The notes under the pieces: model-generated
Told to the model about the DNA's origin: nothing
The model's database searches: none
The model's input: the letters and a program-made list of their open reading frames with translations, nothing else
Shown here: piece after piece, positions 60,045 through 64,000 of the stretch
How positions within the stretch are numbered: the stretch's first letter is position 1
Layout: each line of letters opens with the position of its first letter
Position numbers and translations under genes: made by a program
NCBI GenBank assembly: GCA_949286705.1
Contig: CASEDF010000005.1
Span: forward strand, 62,001 to 126,000
Direction: 5' to 3'
From: an uncultured bacterium
GTDB lineage: Bacteria > Cyanobacteriota > Vampirovibrionia > Gastranaerophilales > Gastranaerophilaceae
Length of the DNA stretch: 64,000 nucleotides

Positions 60045-60158
60045 TTCTCTTCCCCCGATTAAATAATATAGGTTTATTTTATAGAAATGTTTCAAATTTG
60101 TAATCAAACGTTTAGATGAATTTGTTTTTGTAGTAGATTAAAATTGAATGGAGGAAGT

Positions 60159-61178
60159 ATGTTAGAATACGGTTTTACTTTAAACACATTTTTTATGATT
60201 ACCGGCTTCCTTCTTGCGATGTTCTCATGTGTTTCCAATGATATTATTCAGACATTGGGGACATTTTTAAGTGCTAACAAGAAGACGAATTCATTATATA
60301 TATGGGCTTTTACAAGTATTGTTTTAATATTGACGATAGGTATTGGCTGGGTTGTAAATGACGGTGATATGTCGTTTGGACGTTTGGACAGAATACCTGT
60401 TACTCATACTTTTACGATAATACATGTTTTGCCGCCTATTATATTATTAGTTTTGACACGCTATGGCATTCCTGTTGCCACAGCGTTTTTAATATTAAGT
60501 ATGTTTTCTGTGAGTGATGCCCACGTTATTGGCTTAATGCTCACAAAATCTTTTATTGGTTACGCAGTTGCATTTGTTTGTGCATTAATTATTTATAATA
60601 TTATTGCAAGACCTATTGAAAGATATTTTTATTACACACAAAAAAAGCATTCTAAAGAGATTTCTAAATGGTGGATGGTTGCAAAATGGTGCTCAACAGC
60701 ATTTTTGTGGTCGCAGTGGATTATGCAGGATGCGGCAAACCTTTTTGTATATCTGCCGAGAAAAGCGTCATTAGGTGAGTTAATCTTTGTTCTTGTGGCA
60801 TGTACTATATTTATGGGATATATTGCCTTTAACAGAGGCGGCGAAATCCAAAATATTGTTAAAATGAAAACAAATGTTCAAGACCCTAGATCGGCTACGA
60901 TTATTGATTTAATTTATGCTTCATTATTGTTATACTTTATACAATTAAATAATATTCCGATGTCAACAACCTGGGTGTTCTTAGGCTTGCTTGCAGGTCG
61001 TGAAATTGCTCTTTATCACAGATTGCGTTTTGAATCACCGAAAAAAATGTACAAACACATTTTAAAGGATCTTGCAAAGGTAACGTTTGGTATGATAGTG
61101 TCACTTTTGACAGTATTAATTCTTACTAAATTCCATGTAGTAAAAGATTTCTTTATTATGCATTTTATTAATATGTAG
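60159..61178 (+). CDS. Polytopic membrane protein, PiT phosphate-permease-like
   Basis: A 339-aa protein with about nine hydrophobic segments. SNDIIQTLGTFLSANKKT near the N-end and IPMSTTWVFLGLLAGRE near the C-end parallel the two inverted-repeat signatures of PiT (ANDxxNAxGT and PxSTT-x3-G) phosphate transporters. The match is partial, so substrate is uncertain. ATG 60159 with GGAGG is chosen over TTG 60144. mutL follows by 7 nt. Confidence 0.6.
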   Translation: MLEYGFTLNTFFMITGFLLAMFSCVSNDIIQTLGTFLSANKKTNSLYIWAFTSIVLILTIGIGWVVNDGDMSFGRLDRIPVTHTFTIIHVLPPIILLVLTRYGIPVATAFLILSMFSVSDAHVIGLMLTKSFIGYAVAFVCALIIYNIIARPIERYFYYTQKKHSKEISKWWMVAKWCSTAFLWSQWIMQDAANLFVYLPRKASLGELIFVLVACTIFMGYIAFNRGGEIQNIVKMKTNVQDPRSATIIDLIYASLLLYFIQLNNIPMSTTWVFLGLLAGREIALYHRLRFESPKKMYKHILKDLAKVTFGMIVSLLTVLILTKFHVVKDFFIMHFINM

Positions 61179-61185
61179 GTGTAAA

Positions 61186-62940
61186 ATGGCAAGAATAAAA
61201 CAATTGTCAAAACATTTAATAAATCAGATTGCAGCAGGAGAAGTCATTGAACGTCCGGCATCAGTTGTAAAGGAATTAACCGAAAATTCCGTTGATGCGG
61301 GTGCTTCAAAAATAAGTATTGAAATTACAAATGACTGCCGCGATATAAGAATTGCGGATAACGGTTCGGGAATTCATCCCGATGACATATTGCTTGCGTT
61401 TTCAAAGCATGCCACAAGTAAAATTCAAAATGATGAAGATTTATTTGATATACACACTCTTGGTTTTCGCGGCGAAGCCCTTGCAAGTATTATTTCGATT
61501 TCAAAATTAACCTGTACTACAAGAACAAAAGACTTTGAAACAGGAACAAAGGTTAAGTGTGAAAATTCCGAAGTTAAAAAGGCTGAAACAGGCTGCGCAA
61601 TCGGTACAATTATGGAGGTTAAAGATTTATTTTATAACCTCCCCGTCAGGTTGAAATTTTTGCGTAATCCGAATACGGAATTTTCTTATATTCAGGAAAT
61701 TGTTCAATCGCTCGCTATTATAAACACAAATGTGGCATTTGAATTAAAACGCAACGGAAAAACAGTTTTAAAAACTACAGGACAGGGTGATTTAAAACAA
61801 ACACTTAAGGAGGTTTATTCATCTGATGTTGTGGAAAATTTAAAATCTGTTTTAAAAACCGATGAATTATCTCACCTTAAAATCACAGGCATGGTCAGTA
61901 AGCCGGATTATACACGTTCAAGCAAAAAGAATTATCATCTCTATATAAATTCCCGCTCAGTTAAATGTCCTGTTATGCAAAAAGCTGTTGATACGGTTTA
62001 TAAAACACTTATTGCAAACAGTAAATATCCCTTTGTGGTTTTGAATCTTGAATTACCGCCGCATGACGTGGATGTTAATGTCCATCCGACTAAAAAAGAG
62101 GTACGTTACAAAAATCCGAATCAGATTTTTAATTTTGTGCGGACTGCGGTTGAGGCAGGGCTTGCTAATTATGTGGAAAAAGAGTTTATGCCCATACCTC
62201 AGCAGACTAATGTTGTGGAACTTCAGCCGGTATCCAAAAGGGATCTAAAAATTGATAATGATGATGATACTATGTATGTTTCCGATAGTTTGATGCAAAA
62301 AATTCATGATGAAATTTCAACGCCGAAAGAAAATATTGTTGAACAAAAGACAATTATACAGCAGTCTGTAATTAAAGAGCCGGAACCTGAAGAAAATATT
62401 ATCGGACAATACAAAAATACTTATATTTTAATCGAACAGGACAATGGACTTGAAATCGTTGACCAGCATATTGCGGAAGAAAGATTTATTTATGAGAAAC
62501 TTAAGTCCGAAAAGCAGATAGCATCTCAAATGCTGTTTGTATCCGATGTTGTGCCGGTATCATCTACTGATATGGCGATAATTAAAGAGAATTTGGATAA
62601 ATTTGAAAAGTTCGGTTTCGGGATAGAATTTTTGAACGATAATGAACTTATTTTCAGAAAAATCCCTATGCTTATTGCAAAAGTCAATCCTAAGGAAATT
62701 CTTGCGGATATTCTGGAAAATATTGAAGGCGATATTGACAGGCTTGAAGAAAAAATACTTATTACAACTGCTTGCAAAGCCTCTGTTAAAGCGGGTCAAA
62801 AGCTTTCTCTGTGGCAGATGCAGGAGATTATAAAAAAATGGCGTAAAACCAAAATGCCCTATACTTGTCCGCATGGTCGACCAATTTCTCATATTATTCC
62901 GCATAAAGAAATTGCTTTATTCTTTCAAAGACAGGGATGA
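61186..62940 (+). CDS. mutL: DNA mismatch repair protein MutL
   Basis: A 584-aa protein. GHKL ATPase motifs: AAGEVIERPASVVKEL, DNGSGI, GFRGEALASI. The C-terminal domain has the metal endonuclease motif DQHIAEERFIYE (the Ala of DQHA is Ile), ACKASVKAG and CPHGRPI, so this is the nicking MutL of organisms without MutH. MutS is not in the window. It shares an operon with the PiT-like gene. Confidence 0.96.
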   Translation: MARIKQLSKHLINQIAAGEVIERPASVVKELTENSVDAGASKISIEITNDCRDIRIADNGSGIHPDDILLAFSKHATSKIQNDEDLFDIHTLGFRGEALASIISISKLTCTTRTKDFETGTKVKCENSEVKKAETGCAIGTIMEVKDLFYNLPVRLKFLRNPNTEFSYIQEIVQSLAIINTNVAFELKRNGKTVLKTTGQGDLKQTLKEVYSSDVVENLKSVLKTDELSHLKITGMVSKPDYTRSSKKNYHLYINSRSVKCPVMQKAVDTVYKTLIANSKYPFVVLNLELPPHDVDVNVHPTKKEVRYKNPNQIFNFVRTAVEAGLANYVEKEFMPIPQQTNVVELQPVSKRDLKIDNDDDTMYVSDSLMQKIHDEISTPKENIVEQKTIIQQSVIKEPEPEENIIGQYKNTYILIEQDNGLEIVDQHIAEERFIYEKLKSEKQIASQMLFVSDVVPVSSTDMAIIKENLDKFEKFGFGIEFLNDNELIFRKIPMLIAKVNPKEILADILENIEGDIDRLEEKILITTACKASVKAGQKLSLWQMQEIIKKWRKTKMPYTCPHGRPISHIIPHKEIALFFQRQG

Positions 62941-62970
62941 AAATTTTATTTGTAAAAAAAAGTTAAAATA

Positions 62971-63000
62971 CTGACAAAAAATATTGATTTTTTGTTTTAT
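62971..63000 (+). promoter_or_regulatory. Putative promoter of the 63034 gene
   Basis: CTGACA (62971-62976) and TTTTAT (62995-63000), 18 nt apart. Confidence 0.35.
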
Positions 63001-63033
63001 TAGAGTGAGAATAATTTCAATGGGTGGAGGACG

Positions 63034-64000
63034 ATGAAAGTAGACAAAACTCAATTTTATAGCGGTAATAAACGACATCTGGCAGGCATGGTGTCCGACA
63101 AATCGCTCCCGTTGAGTTCCTATCCCATGACACAATATAATAATCGATATTTTGAGAGACCTTTAAAACATAATTCAAACGATTTATCTTTTAAAGGTCT
63201 TTCTTTTACGGGTGATTCTGCGGTTAAAGAAGAACCGAAAAAACATAAGCCTATAAATCCCACACTTGTTTTATTGGGCGCTTTGGGTGTGGCAGGTCTT
63301 GCATTAAGGCTTGCACCTTCCTACAAGCAGGCTGTAAAATTTAATATCCCCGAATTTAAAAAATTTACTAATAAATATATAGAAAATATCGGCGGTGATT
63401 TGTTTGATCATTTAAAAGATTCAAAATTAGCCCAAAAAATGCTGAAAGTCGATGGAGATGAGGCAATAATCTATAAAAAGACTATTCCTCAATTGATTTG
63501 GGATGGTTTGAAATATCCGTTTACTGTTTTGCCTGCTGATTTATTGAATGGTACGGTTGAACTTCTGGGTAAAATAAAACCGTTTAAAAAATGGTCTGAA
63601 GAAACGCTGGCAAAACCATTATTTAAAAACATCAGACAGCGTTCAAAAATTGATGCGAAAATTAATTCTTTGCAAGGACTTGTTGAAACACAACAAAAAT
63701 TGTCTAAAAAACTTGCATCAGGCGAATTGACAAGTGCCGAAGTTTCATCAGAAATGTTTCAGAAGTCTGTTAAAATGTTTGATAAAGAAAAATACGGTGC
63801 CTATGATACAAAGCATGAAAGAGCCTTAAATAGACTTGTATCAGGTTTACCGCCTGCTGTATTCTTGGCAAATGATGCTTATAACCTTTCACGTATGATG
63901 GATGATGATCCCAAAAAAGCTGACAAGGAAAAGAAAACCAGGTTTAAACAGGAAACGGCAAGAATATTATCCAGCGGGTATTTGACGCTTATAACACTTG
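63034..64000 (+). CDS. Lineage-specific membrane-associated protein, unknown (3' end outside window)
   Basis: Open from ATG 63034 (Shine-Dalgarno GGTGGAGG) to the right edge, 322 codons seen. The polar N-terminus contains DLSFKGLSFTGDS, then a hydrophobic stretch TLVLLGALGVAGLALRLAP at about residues 81-99 and a long helical Lys-rich part. It resembles the 25902 and 26932 proteins in layout (polar Phe-Lys-Gly type start, few membrane helices, long helical body) but I recognise no domain. Confidence 0.75.
   Translation, partial: MKVDKTQFYSGNKRHLAGMVSDKSLPLSSYPMTQYNNRYFERPLKHNSNDLSFKGLSFTGDSAVKEEPKKHKPINPTLVLLGALGVAGLALRLAPSYKQAVKFNIPEFKKFTNKYIENIGGDLFDHLKDSKLAQKMLKVDGDEAIIYKKTIPQLIWDGLKYPFTVLPADLLNGTVELLGKIKPFKKWSEETLAKPLFKNIRQRSKIDAKINSLQGLVETQQKLSKKLASGELTSAEVSSEMFQKSVKMFDKEKYGAYDTKHERALNRLVSGLPPAVFLANDAYNLSRMMDDDPKKADKEKKTRFKQETARILSSGYLTLITL

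Overview
The window is AT-rich DNA from a Gram-negative, probably fermentative gut bacterium. The best guess is Candidatus Gastranaerophilales (Vampirovibrionia, formerly Melainabacteria), the non-photosynthetic sister group of Cyanobacteria. This is inference from gene content: a Ycf45-type R3H ATPase, Kdo synthesis genes (kdsD, kdsC), a ferredoxin-dependent 2-oxoacid oxidoreductase plus pyruvate phosphate dikinase, queuosine genes (queD, queH), several pseudopilins with a FTLAEVLITL leader, and several large membrane or coiled-coil proteins I cannot assign. No phage, CRISPR array, rRNA or insertion sequence was seen. There is one tRNA (Gln, TTG).

Layout. 1-5164: a giant unknown protein, cut by the window edge. 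5297-10513: thioredoxin, a DnaQ-like exonuclease, an organophosphate-type MFS antiporter, then the overlapping set gmk-coaBC-NIF3. 10518-10940: tRNA-Gln followed by an unusual repeat region. 11012-15233: a GNAT acetyltransferase, a divergent GH13-like enzyme, and a nucleotidyltransferase/glucose-6-phosphate isomerase fusion with an internal start. 15326-17136: a NifU-like protein and a GGGtGRT protein. 17239-22662: three pseudopilin genes interleaved with plsY, rplT/rpmI, a HEPN/MNT pair and an XRE regulator. 22666-25809: kdsD-kdsC-queD-uppP. 25902-31162: two lineage-specific membrane proteins and a GH13 amylase. 31251-38019: panD, a pseudopilin, a GlcD-like oxidase and a 1429-aa coiled-coil protein. 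38178-40861: four-subunit 2-oxoacid:ferredoxin oxidoreductase. 41679-47945: ppdK, aroF, purine nucleoside phosphorylase, an omega-like subunit, an MCE protein and upp. 48102-64000: a LysM/GH24 protein, asparaginase, a fourth G-tract pseudopilin, VKOR-DsbA, queH, TPR proteins, Ycf45, XRE plus DNA methyltransferase, a PiT-like permease, mutL, and the start of another membrane protein.

Main discovery candidate. Four of the five pseudopilin genes (17239, 19052, 31616, 52092) start at a good Shine-Dalgarno site with a short reading frame. In every case it reaches a run of 8-9 G exactly at codons 10-12, continues as GGGR(L/V)(S/L), and soon stops. The pilin body lies in the -1 frame in all four loci, and that frame is open from the G-run to the pilin stop. 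The same register at four loci, including one where the ninth G has become A, argues for programmed -1 frameshifting or transcriptional slippage on the G-run rather than random phase variation. The fifth gene (21934) is a close paralogue of the 31616 gene, has a normal in-frame leader and no G-run, and so acts as a natural control. In two loci palindromic elements of 81 and 108 bp, both multiples of three, are inserted in frame between the G-run and the pilin.

Other themes: many genes have a TATAAT-like box 6-8 nt before the ATG and no Shine-Dalgarno, suggesting common leaderless initiation; a REP-like palindrome sits between genes in two operons; and convergent gene pairs share palindromic stop codons.
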